From assembly GCA_050953285.1 (NCBI GenBank), contig JBMNMK010000002.1, forward strand, positions 1,550,001 to 1,614,000: a DNA stretch of 64,000 bases. Reading direction: 5' to 3'. The notes under the pieces were generated by a model, which was not told the DNA's origin, did no database searches, and was given only the letters and a program-made list of their open reading frames with translations. Position 1 is the stretch's first letter. Every line of letters starts with the position of its first letter. The translations under genes and the position numbers were made by a program. Positions 48,699-57,484 of this stretch are shown one piece after another. The DNA is from Olsenella_K sp050953285 (lineage in GTDB: Bacteria; Actinomycetota; Coriobacteriia; Coriobacteriales; Atopobiaceae).

Positions 48699-49223
48699 GT
48701 GTCAGATTACGAGCTGATTGACATCTACGACCACGATGGCAATCGTACGGGAAAAGTGATTCAGCGAGAGAACGCCTTTCTCAACGAGGGGCAGTACATG
48801 CTCTACGTTCTGGGGATCATTCAAAATAGCGCAGGAAAGTTCCTGATCACGCGCCGCGCGCTTGACAAGGCATGGGCAGCCGGCCACTGGGAAGTGCCCG
48901 GCGGCGGAGTTCGCGCTGGTGAGACGGCCGACGAGGCCATCTTGCGTGAGGTCGGTGAGGAAACAGGCCTCACTGTGGGCGATAAGATCTCGGAGCCGAT
49001 TTATCGCTACGAAAACGTGGATCTTGCACGCGGTGACAACTACCTGGTAGACATCTATCGCTTCCAGTTGGACTTCACGCCAGAAGATGTGACGCTTCAA
49101 CAGTCGGAAGCCATCGACTTTAGGCTTGTGAGCTGGAACGATATTGAGCAGCTCAACCAGCGCGGCAGCTTCTTACACTTCGACAGGATTCGCCAGGCAC
49201 TGGTAGCAGCAAACGTGCTTTAG
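48699..49223 (+). CDS. Nudix hydrolase
   Basis: A 174-residue Nudix-fold hydrolase with a complete Nudix box, GGGVRAGETADEAILREVGEETGL, fitting GX5EX7REUXEEXGU. It begins VSDYELIDIYDHDGNRTGK, a start common to the IPP isomerase-like/YfcD type of Nudix proteins that act on isoprenoid diphosphates or NDP-sugars and nucleotides. GTG 48699 is chosen since GGGAGG lies five bases upstream; the frame from 48531 crosses the promoter. Substrate is not predictable. Confidence 0.88.
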   Translation: MSDYELIDIYDHDGNRTGKVIQRENAFLNEGQYMLYVLGIIQNSAGKFLITRRALDKAWAAGHWEVPGGGVRAGETADEAILREVGEETGLTVGDKISEPIYRYENVDLARGDNYLVDIYRFQLDFTPEDVTLQQSEAIDFRLVSWNDIEQLNQRGSFLHFDRIRQALVAANVL

Positions 49224-49350
49224 GTGCGCGCGGGCACGCGAGTGCGGGGTTTGCTGCGCGTTAGCTTTTGCCCGGCCTTGGCTTGGGGTGGTATTGGCCT
49301 GCCTGCAGGGCGGATGCTGCTGATATGGTGGCCTAAAAAGTGCGCCAAAA

Positions 49351-49456
49351 CACAAACCTCCATGAACCGTTGATTTCATTTACGTTTGCCCAGTTGAGCT
49401 TTTGGGAAACCGGCGGTTCATGGAGGTTTGTGCACTAAAACGACGGTTCATGGAGA
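49351..49456. repeat. Nested palindromic element, copy 2, with a third half-copy
   Basis: Arms CACAAACCTCCATGAACCG (49351-49369) and its exact complement at 49414-49432 enclose a 44-base interior with CGTTTGCCCAGTTG and GGGAAAC, as in the copy at 39926-40006. A further right arm, CGACGGTTCATGGAGA, follows at 49441-49456. The perfect 19-base arms suggest selection on structure or recent spread. Confidence 0.88.
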
Positions 49457-49590
49457 AGTGTGAGCAGAAACGGACCGGCGGAGGCGCGCACATCCATACG
49501 CGGGATCAACTTTGGCACCGCACGCGTATACGCCTGTATATATTTGCGCACTTGTGCGCCTTGGCGCACAAGTGCACTCGTACATACTTT

Positions 49591-49632
49591 AAAAGGCCGG
49601 GCCCCGGGAGCGTAGCCCCAGAAGCCCGGCCT
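49591..49632 (-). terminator. Terminator of the kinase-like gene
   Basis: Minus strand AGGCCGGG (49625-49632) pairs with CCCGGCCT (49594-49601), with further internal GGGG/CCCC pairing, followed by TTTTAAAG. Confidence 0.75.
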
Positions 49633-49677
49633 CATCAGCACAGTTCAGCGCCGCAGAGTGGCGGCACCGTGCGCGTC

Positions 49678-49719
49678 GCAGCAGCCGCCGCAGCAGCCGC
49701 CGCAGCAGCCGCCGCAGCA
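49678..49719. repeat. 12-bp microsatellite GCAGCAGCCGCC, 3.5 copies
   Basis: Three exact copies of GCAGCAGCCGCC and a half copy lie nine bases past the TAG stop of the kinase-like gene. They are untranslated in the annotated frames. Slippage here could change the 3' untranslated region only. Confidence 0.85.
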
Positions 49720-49728
49720 ACCCGTTGC

Positions 49729-50511
49729 CTATTCGTCGCCAAACACGGCATCAATCCAGCCGCGCAGGAACTCCTCTTTCTCGGAACGACCGCGGGAAAG
49801 CTCGGCCGCAGCCACCACCGGCACCCATTGCATGATGACCTGGCGAGCAATGTCGGCTTTCTTGGTATACAGCGAGAGGTACTTCTCGGCTTTATCCTTA
49901 TCCTCCACACAGAAAAGGAGATACGTGGTAGCGGCATCCACCTCGGGCAGGCCTGCGGTGACATGGGCCCAGTCGCAGATGTAGGGTGCCGAGCCATCGT
50001 CGGGCACAATCACGTTGGTGGGGTTGAAGTCGCCGTGGCACACCTTGTAGCCGCTCTTCATGCCTCGGATGCGGATCTCCAGGTCGTAGCGCACCGTGGG
50101 GTCAATGGACTTGACGCTTTTGACCATGCGCGAAAGCTTGTCCTTCTGGCGGTTGAGTAGCGGGGCATCTACCTGCTGATATGCAACCTGCAGCTCAACA
50201 AAGCGCTCCAGATAAGAATCCTGGCGCTCCGGGATATCATCCTGCTCAAGCTGAGTCAGATTCTTGCCCGGAATATATTCTGTGGACAGCGCCCAGGAGC
50301 CAGCCCATTCACCATCGGTGACCTGGGAAACTTCTATCAACTTGGGCACGCGCAGCCCTGTCTCTATCACGCGAGCAAGATTGAGCGCCTCGTTGACCAC
50401 ATCGGAGGCGGGCTTGCGCTCATTGAACACCTTCACAACCTGGTTGCCATCCTGCACGACGGCCTTATTGTTGCGGCGGACGATCTCTAGCTTGCTATCT
50501 GACAGCTTCAT
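49729..50511 (-). CDS. Aminoglycoside phosphotransferase/choline kinase-like protein
   Basis: A 260-residue protein-kinase-like phosphotransferase (APH/ThiK/LicA group). The ATP-binding lobe has VVQDGNQVVKVF (candidate Lys), then STEYIPGKNLTQLEQDD. The catalytic loop is KVCHGDFNPTNVIV and the metal-binding Asp is in YICDWAHVTAG. Members phosphorylate choline, thiamine, sugars or antibiotics. Nothing in the context points to resistance, since it lies just downstream of adhE on the same strand (42 bases). Substrate unknown. Confidence 0.82.
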   Translation of the reverse strand: MKLSDSKLEIVRRNNKAVVQDGNQVVKVFNERKPASDVVNEALNLARVIETGLRVPKLIEVSQVTDGEWAGSWALSTEYIPGKNLTQLEQDDIPERQDSYLERFVELQVAYQQVDAPLLNRQKDKLSRMVKSVKSIDPTVRYDLEIRIRGMKSGYKVCHGDFNPTNVIVPDDGSAPYICDWAHVTAGLPEVDAATTYLLFCVEDKDKAEKYLSLYTKKADIARQVIMQWVPVVAAAELSRGRSEKEEFLRGWIDAVFGDE

Positions 50512-50553
50512 AGTGACACGCTCCCTTGAGTATTGGTATTGCCACGTGCGGAG

Positions 50554-53217
50554 TTATTTCTCGCCCACCTCATAGAAGCGAGCAGGACGTCCGTAGTAGG
50601 CGTCCAGATAGAGCTCTTTGATTTCTGAGATCAGCGGGTAGCGCGGGTTGGCGCCGGTGCATTGGTCGTTGAACGCGTTCTCACTCATCTCGTCCAGCGT
50701 ATCCAAGAAGTAGCCCTCTTCCACGCCGAACTCCGCGATGGTGTGCTTGACGCCCACATGGTCAAAGAGCTCCTCGATCATCTTGATGAAGTTCTCAAAG
50801 ACCTCGCGGTCGTCGGCGCCGGTAGCTCCGCAGAAGCGACCTGCCTCGGCGTAGCGGTGCAGTGTCTGCGGGTACTCATACTGCGGGAAGGTGCCCATGC
50901 GCACGGGGCGCTCAGCAGCGTTGTAGCGCATGACGCGCGGCAGCAAAACCGCATTTGCCCAGCCGTGCGGAATGTGGTGGTAGGCGCCGAGCTTGTGCGC
51001 CATGGAGTGGTTGACACCCAAGAATGCGTTGGCAAAGGCCAGGCCGCCTAAGGTAGAGGCGTTGGCCATGTGGTCGCGTGCCTCGACATCGTTGGGGTTG
51101 TCATATGCGCGCGACAGATAGTCAAAGACCAGCTTCATGCCCTTGAGCGCAAAGGAATCCGTGTAGTCAGAGCGCATCATGGAGACATAGGCCTCAAGGC
51201 AGTGGGTCAAGACATCCACGCCAGAAGCAGAGGTCAGGCCCTTGGGCTGGGTCATCATATTGTCCGTGTCCACAATGGCCATGTTGGGCATGAGCTCGTA
51301 GTCCGTGACAGGCCACTTGATGCCGGTCTCGGCGTCGGTGATGATGGCAAACGGCGTGACCTCTGAGCCCGTACCAGAGGAGGTAGGGATAGCCACAAAG
51401 AAGGCCTTCTTGCCCATCTTGGGGAAGTCATAGACGCGCTTGCGGATGTCCATGAAGTCCATGCTCATGTTGGAGAAGTCCTCGTCGGGATTCTCGTACA
51501 TAGACCACATGATCTTGCCGGCGTCCATAGCAGAGCCGCCGCCAATGGCAATGATGCAGTCGGGCTCAAAGGCACGCAGGAGCTCCAAGCCCTTCAGGGC
51601 GTCCTGCAGCTTGGGGTCAGGAGAAATTGACCAGAAGCTTGCGTGGGCAATGCCCATCTGATCGAGCTTGTCCTCAATCTTCTTGGTGAAGCCCGAGGTA
51701 TAGAGGAAGGAGTCCGTCACAATAAACGCACGCTTCTTGTGATAGACGCTCTTGAGCTCTTCCAAGGCCGTGGCCATGCAGCCCTTCTTGAAGTAGATCT
51801 TCTCAGGAGTGCGCACCCAAAGCATGTTCTCACGCCTCTCTGCCACGTATTTGGTGTTGATGAGGTTCATAGGTCCAACATTGCCGCAGACGGAATTACC
51901 GCCCCACGAGCCGCAGCCCAGCGTCAGTGAAGGCGGAACCTTGAAGTTGTAGAGGTCACCAATGCCGCCCTGGGAGGTGGGGGTGTTGATGAGAATGCGG
52001 CAGGTCTTCATGGCCTCCGCGTGCTTCATGATCTTCTCGCGCTCATGGGTGTCAATGTAGAGCGCAGAGGTGTGGCCGTAGCCGCCATCTGCCACCAGGC
52101 GCTCGGCCTTGGCAAGGGCGTCGTCGAAGTCCTTTGCCCTATAGAGCGCCAGTGTAGGAGAGAGCTTCTCGTGGGCAAACTCCTCTGCCGGAGAGACGTC
52201 TTCCACCTCGCCGATAAGGACCTTGGTACCAGGAGCCACATCAATATCTGCTAGCTGAGCAATGGTTTCAGCGTTCTGGCCGACCACCTTGCGGTTGACC
52301 GCGCCGTTCACAATGATGGTTTTGCGCAGGCGCTCAAGCTCTGCTCCTTCGCTCAGAACCACGCAGCCGCGGCGCTCAAACTCCGTCTTGAGGTCGTCGT
52401 AGACATCGTTGAGCGCAATCACGGAGTTCTCTGACGCGCAGATCATACCGTTGTCAAAAATCTTGGAGTGGATGATGGAGTTGGCCGCCAGACGGATATC
52501 TGCAGAAGAATCCACCACGACCGGCGTATTGCCAGGTCCTACGCCCAAAGCCGGCTTGCCCGAACTATAAGCCGCCTTGACCATGCCCGGGCCACCCGTT
52601 GCAAGAATGATATCCGCATCATGCATGAGCTCGTTGGTGAGTTCCAGCGTCGGGTCACCAATCCAGTTGATGATGCCCTTAGGCAGGCCCGCTGCCTCCG
52701 CCGCATCACGCACAATGCGCGCAGCCTCTGCCGTACACTTACCGGCGCGCGGGTGCGGGCTGATGATGATAGCGTTTCTTGTCTTAAGGCAGATGAGGCA
52801 CTTGAAGATAGCCGTTGAGGTGGGGTTGGTGGTCGGGATAACCGCAGCTACAATGCCGATGGGCTCCGCCACACGCCTGAAGCCGGCCGCGTCGTCTTCC
52901 TCAATGACACCGACGGTCTTGAGGTTTTTGTACTTGTTGTACACGTATTCTGACGCAAAGTGGTTCTTGATAACCTTATCTTCCACGACACCCATGCCGG
53001 TCTCTTCAACCGCCATCTGAGCCAGCGGAATGCGCGCCTTGTTGGCCGCAAGCGCCGCCTCGTAAAAGATCTTGTCTACCTGCTCTTGGGTGAACGTGGC
53101 AAACTCTGCTTGCGCAACACGCATTTGCTCAATCCGCGCAACCAAGCCGTCTACGTCCATGATGGGCGAATCTATATCCGCCACCTCCGGGACGATCTCT
53201 GGCTCTTTTTCTGCCAT
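50554..53217 (-). CDS. adhE: Bifunctional acetaldehyde-CoA / alcohol dehydrogenase
   Basis: An 887-residue fermentative enzyme that reduces acetyl-CoA to acetaldehyde and then ethanol, regenerating NAD+. The N-terminal aldehyde dehydrogenase domain (1-450) has VIPTTNPTSTAIFKCL, GPGNTPVVVDSSADI and the catalytic cysteine in FDNGMICASENS. The C-terminal iron-dependent alcohol dehydrogenase domain has AIGGGSAMDAGKIMW, IPTSSGTGSEVTPFA and the metal histidines in FLGVNHSMAHKLGAYHHIPHG. Such proteins form filaments called spirosomes. AGGAGG precedes ATG 53217. Length is typical. The last codons carry the octamer (Gly-Glu-Lys-stop). Confidence 0.97.
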   Translation of the reverse strand: MAEKEPEIVPEVADIDSPIMDVDGLVARIEQMRVAQAEFATFTQEQVDKIFYEAALAANKARIPLAQMAVEETGMGVVEDKVIKNHFASEYVYNKYKNLKTVGVIEEDDAAGFRRVAEPIGIVAAVIPTTNPTSTAIFKCLICLKTRNAIIISPHPRAGKCTAEAARIVRDAAEAAGLPKGIINWIGDPTLELTNELMHDADIILATGGPGMVKAAYSSGKPALGVGPGNTPVVVDSSADIRLAANSIIHSKIFDNGMICASENSVIALNDVYDDLKTEFERRGCVVLSEGAELERLRKTIIVNGAVNRKVVGQNAETIAQLADIDVAPGTKVLIGEVEDVSPAEEFAHEKLSPTLALYRAKDFDDALAKAERLVADGGYGHTSALYIDTHEREKIMKHAEAMKTCRILINTPTSQGGIGDLYNFKVPPSLTLGCGSWGGNSVCGNVGPMNLINTKYVAERRENMLWVRTPEKIYFKKGCMATALEELKSVYHKKRAFIVTDSFLYTSGFTKKIEDKLDQMGIAHASFWSISPDPKLQDALKGLELLRAFEPDCIIAIGGGSAMDAGKIMWSMYENPDEDFSNMSMDFMDIRKRVYDFPKMGKKAFFVAIPTSSGTGSEVTPFAIITDAETGIKWPVTDYELMPNMAIVDTDNMMTQPKGLTSASGVDVLTHCLEAYVSMMRSDYTDSFALKGMKLVFDYLSRAYDNPNDVEARDHMANASTLGGLAFANAFLGVNHSMAHKLGAYHHIPHGWANAVLLPRVMRYNAAERPVRMGTFPQYEYPQTLHRYAEAGRFCGATGADDREVFENFIKMIEELFDHVGVKHTIAEFGVEEGYFLDTLDEMSENAFNDQCTGANPRYPLISEIKELYLDAYYGRPARFYEVGEK

Positions 53218-53604
53218 GCTTCCTCCTCTTGGACGGTTTGGAACCCTCTCAATGTTGGGAACCTTTGAGCCATGGTATCAAAGAGCCGTATGCTCACCGC
53301 TGTTTAGTATGCAAGGCTTGTTCACCTTCACGCCAAATTGTGTAACGACTAGAGAATTATGGTCATTTGAAGTAGAGATGCTACCACCCGCCGGCAAGCG
53401 GCGCTGTTGGGCGATAAATTCCGCACGCTTGAAGCTTCTACCTGCAGCTTTGCTGCGCGGGCAGGAGCGGGGTGGCTTTTCGGCAGAAGGCATGTCCCGC
53501 AGGTTTTCTGCGGGCACTAGCCGCCGCCGGCGCCAAACTTTGCCGTGCGGCTAACGTGAGGATGCCGTTTCTATACTGCGGTATAGACTTCTGCAGCGCA
53601 GGGT
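53218..53604. other. 387-base region upstream of adhE with small hairpins
   Basis: No supported gene. It should hold the adhE promoter; on the minus strand GCATACTAAAC near 53308 is a possible -10. I looked for a Rex-type TTGTGAA-N4-TTCACAA operator and found no good match. CCCGCAG/CTGCGGG (53496-53514) and CTATAC/GTATAG (53571-53586) are small inverted repeats, and a GGCGATAA octamer lies at 53410. Confidence 0.5.
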
Positions 53605-54459
53605 TTATCGCCTATTTTTCTGCCAGAGGATGGCAAGACCGCGCAAGGTGAGCGCCTCATCCACCACAATGCGCGCCGCGTGGTCTGGGGAGATGAGCTG
53701 GGAGATGGTGCTGGCGCCGTCTCCACTTATGACCACGGTAGGCCGCGCGCCAAGCTCTGCGCAGATGCCTGCAAGGAGGCCGGAAATTTTTGCTGCCTCG
53801 CCAAACATAAGGCCGGACTGCATGGCTTCACGCGTGCTGGTGCCAATGTAGGCTTTGGGCATGGTGAGATCGACCATGGGTAGCTTTGCTGCAGCTGCCG
53901 CAAGCGATTGCGCCCCAAGCTTGATACCAGGCGCAATGATGCCGCCCACAAACGTGCCGGAGCCGTCAATCACTTCAAAGCTGGTGGACGTACCCAACGT
54001 TATGGCCACGGCCGGCACGCCGTAGCACGTCTTTGCTGCTACGCAGTCCGCCAGGCGGTCGGCGCCAATCTCTTGAGGATCGCTGTAGTGCATCTTGAGG
54101 CCGGTCTTGACGCCGGGGCCTACCACCAGAGATCGCGTTTGAGACAGGTCTAAAATTGCCGTTTCCCAGGCCTCTTGGAGGGAGGGCACCACGCAGGAAA
54201 GGGCTGTGCCGTAGACCTGGCCTGTGAGATGCCAGTGCTGAAACGCGGTCTCCAGCAGGACTTGTGCCTCGTAGGAGGTAATATGCGCCGGCGTGGTGAG
54301 GGAGAGCGTGCCTTTTGGCTGAGGTGCGGCCGCGGACGTCGGCGCAGCATCGACTGCCGTCGCCGCGTCCTCCCCTGTCTGGAAGAGTCCCAGGCGCGTG
54401 GTGGTATTGCCCACGTCCACGGTCAAGATCGTGCGACTTTGTGCCCTCTGTCCATCCAT
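53605..54459 (-). CDS. coaX: Type III pantothenate kinase
   Basis: A 284-residue ASKHA-fold kinase that phosphorylates pantothenate, first step of CoA synthesis, and is insensitive to CoA feedback. Motifs: TVDVGNTTTRLGLF (ATP phosphate loop), SCVVPSL, PQEIGADRLADCVAA (catalytic Asp region), ITLGTSTSFEVID and GGIIAPGIKLGAQSL. About 25 extra residues (Ala/Pro-rich) follow the first strand. ATG 54459 follows GGAGGATC; the frame to 54504 is less likely. Its stop overlaps a GGCGATAA octamer at 53605. Divergent from the OPT transporter. Confidence 0.93.
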   Translation of the reverse strand: MDGQRAQSRTILTVDVGNTTTRLGLFQTGEDAATAVDAAPTSAAAPQPKGTLSLTTPAHITSYEAQVLLETAFQHWHLTGQVYGTALSCVVPSLQEAWETAILDLSQTRSLVVGPGVKTGLKMHYSDPQEIGADRLADCVAAKTCYGVPAVAITLGTSTSFEVIDGSGTFVGGIIAPGIKLGAQSLAAAAAKLPMVDLTMPKAYIGTSTREAMQSGLMFGEAAKISGLLAGICAELGARPTVVISGDGASTISQLISPDHAARIVVDEALTLRGLAILWQKNRR

Positions 54460-54580
54460 GAAGATCCTCCGAGTTTCTGCGCAGCGCGCCCCGTTCATGC
54501 TCACCTAGGACTATATACTGACTTGTCCAGAGCGTAACCCGACTCCTCAGGCGGAGGAGCGGATATACGAAGGAGAAACC

Positions 54581-56257
54581 ATGCATCAAAAACGCGCCCA
54601 CGAAGGCGCGCAGCTGAGTGCTGCCGGCGTGTGCATCGGCATCATTGGCTGCGTTATCATCACCGCATCTTCGGTCTACACGGCACTCAAAATGGGTGCC
54701 CTCCCCTGGCCAACCATCTTCACGTCAATCTGCGCGCTGCTGGGTCTGCGCGCATTTGGCCGCCGCAGCTTAAACGAAGCCAACATCACGCAGATCATCA
54801 TGTCCGCAGGCTCCATGGTGGCAGGTGGCCTGGCATTTACCATCCCCGGCATCTGGATTTTGGGCCTCGCAGATACCGCCGATATGCCCAAGATGTTTTT
54901 TGTGGCGCTGGCAGGCACACTCTTGGGCCTGGTCTGCTGCGCGCTCATCCGAAAGCGCTTTGTCGATGAGTCCGATCTTGAATATCCCATCGGCGTGGCC
55001 GCCGCAAGCACGCTCACCGCAAGCGAGGTAGGCGGCTCCAGCGCGCGCAAACTCACGCTCTCCTTAGGTTTTGCTGGCATCTGGTGCGCGCTCAGAGACG
55101 CGCTCGGCGTCCTACCCAGCCTGTTCTTGCAGCTGCCACTCGCAGGCACCGTTGCCCTCTACAACTCCCCCATGATGCTTGCGGTAGGCTTCTTGATGGG
55201 TGGCACCGCGGCACTCTTTTGGCTGGTCGGAGTACTTATCGGACCGGTTGGCATCCTCAACGGCGCCACGTTTGCCAACATCATTTCCGCAGACGCCGCG
55301 CCAGACATTGTCTCTAGCCTGGGCATGGGTCTCATGATGGGCTCTGGCTTTGGCGTCATCGTGAAAGACGTGCTGCCCCACGTTGCCTCCCTTGTGCGCC
55401 GGGGCGACAAGAGCCGCGCAGCTAGCAGCGCTGCCGGCACCGCCGCCAACACCGGCCCTGCCACCGATATCCGCTCCAAGCGCGATGCCGGCACGTGCGC
55501 GCTGATGGTTGCCTTGGCCGCCGCAGTGCTTGCCGCCGGGCTGCGCTTAAGCCCTCTGGCCACGGTTCTTATCGTCCTGCTCTCCTTTGTCACCACCATT
55601 ATGAGCGCCCAGAGCGTCGGCCAGACCGGCATTGACCCCATGGAGATCTTTGGACTGATTGTCCTGCTGATAGTTGCCGGCACAACCTCCGCCTCCGATA
55701 TGCAGCTCTTCTTGGTGGCGGGCGTGATTGCGGTGGCATGCGGCGTCGGCGGCGACGTTATGAGCGACTTCAAGACCGGTGCCATCATTGGCACCAACCC
55801 GCGCAGCATGTGGTATGGCCAGGTATTGGGCACGCTCATTGGCTGCGTGGTGGCCACGCTGACCATGAGCGCGCTCTTGAGCGCCTTTGGCCCCGCGTCG
55901 TTTGGTCCCGGCAAGGACTTTGTGGCCGCGCAGGCCTCGGTCGTGGCAGCCATGGTGTCGGGCATACCCAGCATAAGCGCGTTTGTGACCGGCGTTGTGG
56001 CAGGCGTCATTCTGCACTGCTTGAATATGCCGGCTATGATGATTGGCCTGGGCGTTTACCTGCCGTTTTATCTGAGCATCACCGGAATTTTGGGCGCCGG
56101 TATAAAGTGGATCTATGATCGCGTGGGCGAGAAAAAAGATGATCCCCAAGCTCATGAGAGCACGGGGATCATCGTGGCTTCCGGTCTTATTGGAGGAGAA
56201 TCGATCGTCGGCGTCCTTATTGCTCTGGTACAGGTTGCTGCTGGTCTTCTGGGGTAG
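54581..56257 (+). CDS. OPT-family oligopeptide/metal-chelate transporter
   Basis: A 558-residue membrane protein with about 14 to 16 helices of the OPT/YSL superfamily, proton-driven importers of oligopeptides or metal chelates. Features are GCVIITASSVYTALKMGALP at the start, RKRFVDESDLEYPIGVAAAS, GVLIGPVGILNGATFANII and VGGDVMSDFKTGAIIGTNPR, the last being a hallmark of the bacterial branch. CGAAGGAG precedes ATG 54581. Its last 41 bases overlap the convergent gene at 56217-57326, whose terminator lies inside this coding region. Confidence 0.9.
   Translation: MHQKRAHEGAQLSAAGVCIGIIGCVIITASSVYTALKMGALPWPTIFTSICALLGLRAFGRRSLNEANITQIIMSAGSMVAGGLAFTIPGIWILGLADTADMPKMFFVALAGTLLGLVCCALIRKRFVDESDLEYPIGVAAASTLTASEVGGSSARKLTLSLGFAGIWCALRDALGVLPSLFLQLPLAGTVALYNSPMMLAVGFLMGGTAALFWLVGVLIGPVGILNGATFANIISADAAPDIVSSLGMGLMMGSGFGVIVKDVLPHVASLVRRGDKSRAASSAAGTAANTGPATDIRSKRDAGTCALMVALAAAVLAAGLRLSPLATVLIVLLSFVTTIMSAQSVGQTGIDPMEIFGLIVLLIVAGTTSASDMQLFLVAGVIAVACGVGGDVMSDFKTGAIIGTNPRSMWYGQVLGTLIGCVVATLTMSALLSAFGPASFGPGKDFVAAQASVVAAMVSGIPSISAFVTGVVAGVILHCLNMPAMMIGLGVYLPFYLSITGILGAGIKWIYDRVGEKKDDPQAHESTGIIVASGLIGGESIVGVLIALVQVAAGLLG
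56127..56174 (-). terminator. Minus-strand terminator inside the OPT coding sequence
   Basis: On the minus strand GATGATCCCC and GGGGATCATC (56139-56174) form a 10-base stem followed by TTTTTT and then the dispersed octamer TTCTCGCC. It would end transcription of the convergent membrane protein gene, yet every base also encodes the OPT C-terminus. Confidence 0.75.
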
Positions 56258-57326
56258 AAGCGCCGGGCGCAGGGGCGTCGGCTGCGCCGTCAGCGTCGAG
56301 CGCTGCGGCATCGCCAGCGACAGCAACATCCTCACCCGCAGGGTGCGCCTCAAGCTCTTTGAGACGCACCGCTGCCTTTTCTTGCATCTCTAAGGTGCCA
56401 CCTTCTCTGCTCACATACTCGTAGTCAGACATTGCTTGCTCAACATCTCCAAGCTCATCAAACATGCAGGCACGGGCATATATGCAGCCCACATACTGCT
56501 GCTTGGTCACCACGCGGCCGAGCGCGTCTTCAACAAGCTCAAGCCCCTCTTCGGTGTTGTGCGCCAGGACTGCCTGCTGCACCTTGGCCTCGGCATACAG
56601 CAGCTCCACCGGCTTGCAGAGAGGGTCGTGCTGCACCATCTTGGAATCAAGCTTCTTTATAGCCTCTACCACCGCATCCATCATGTTCTTTTCGCCCAAA
56701 GACGCAGCAGCCAGAAGCTTCACGCACAGCTGGTTGTAGGCGTGGGAGCGCTCGCGCGCATTTCCTGTGGGATTTCCCGCATCGTAGCTCTCGATATCTT
56801 GAAGGGCCTCCTGGGGATGCCCACCCAGAGCGTGGCAGATGCTTTCCCAGAGCAAAAGGCCTTCTTTAACCTCGGCCGCCGCCTTGCCCCGACCCATCAC
56901 GACCTGCTGATCTCTCAAAGCGTCCAGCACCTTGAGGTACTTGGCGGGATCGACATCCATGGTCAGGATGGTAGAGATGCTGTTCCAAAGCTGCGTTAAG
57001 GATCGGTGCTGGTTGGTGAGCGTTGAGCGCGCGGCAACCACGTACGCAATGAGTGCAATAGCTGACATCATGATGTCTCCGCGCAGGAGAATCAGCAGTA
57101 CGATAACTCCTAAGACAATGATTCCACCCATAGCATACTTTCGTATCTTAGATACATTATTGATGTGCTTTGCCACGATGGTGTCAACATCTAAGCCGCT
57201 ATACATTGAGGGCTGGAACGCGCGATACTCTGGCGCTGCGCCGTCCTTTACCTCATCTTCGCTCGGCATAATATCCGTGCTCTGGTTCTGTTCTGGCTTA
57301 CGTTGTGACTTATTTAGAAATGACAT
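56217..57326 (-). CDS. Membrane protein with TPR-like cytoplasmic domain, unknown function
   Basis: A 369-residue protein I do not recognise. After a polar 65-residue N-terminus come two closely spaced membrane helices (about 66-105: YAMGGIIVLGVIVLLILL, MMSAIALIAYVVAA). Residues about 110-325 are all-helical with TPR-like character (ALGGHPQEALQDIESYDAG, ARACMFDELGDVEQAMSDYE). The C-terminus is a low-complexity Ala/Asp/Pro/Gln tail. Domain order suggests a membrane-anchored scaffold. CAAGGAG precedes ATG 57326. It overlaps the convergent OPT gene by 41 bases and lies upstream of a possible small membrane protein on the other strand. Confidence 0.75.
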   Translation of the reverse strand: MSFLNKSQRKPEQNQSTDIMPSEDEVKDGAAPEYRAFQPSMYSGLDVDTIVAKHINNVSKIRKYAMGGIIVLGVIVLLILLRGDIMMSAIALIAYVVAARSTLTNQHRSLTQLWNSISTILTMDVDPAKYLKVLDALRDQQVVMGRGKAAAEVKEGLLLWESICHALGGHPQEALQDIESYDAGNPTGNARERSHAYNQLCVKLLAAASLGEKNMMDAVVEAIKKLDSKMVQHDPLCKPVELLYAEAKVQQAVLAHNTEEGLELVEDALGRVVTKQQYVGCIYARACMFDELGDVEQAMSDYEYVSREGGTLEMQEKAAVRLKELEAHPAGEDVAVAGDAAALDADGAADAPAPGASTPEDQQQPVPEQ

Positions 57327-57484
57327 GGCTCTCCTTGGCATAAACAGCAGCTCACATGGCCCCTCACCTGTGGCTGTTGAGCTCTAGCAGCAAAACAGTG
57401 GGTATTTTAACACGCACCTTACCGACAGCTGACAGAGGGTGGGTAAGCTCACGTTAAGGTTAGGCAAGCGTAAGGGGGTAGACG

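Larger units (their letters stand above)
49224..49728. other. 505-base intergenic region rich in inverted repeats
   Basis: No supported gene. It holds the second nested palindromic element (49351-49432) and a lone third arm (49441-49456), a perfect 13-base stem with a two-base loop (49548-49560 with 49563-49575), the terminator of the kinase-like gene (49591-49632) and a 12-bp microsatellite (49678-49719). Confidence 0.75.

Noticed and set aside
39926..49456. Transposon between the two palindromic elements
   Set aside because: The 9 kb between copies contain ordinary chromosomal genes in operons, no transposase or integrase, and each copy is a complete palindrome by itself.
49678..49719. CRISPR-like array
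   Set aside because: Units are 12 bp, contiguous and without spacers; this is a microsatellite. No other regularly spaced repeats were seen in the window.
49402..50160. Plus-strand frame with a poly-alanine run
   Set aside because: The alanine run is the translated microsatellite; the rest is antisense to the kinase-like gene.
53218..53400. Rex operator upstream of adhE
   Set aside because: TTCACC and TTGTG words are present but not in the TTGTGAA-N4-TTCACAA arrangement.
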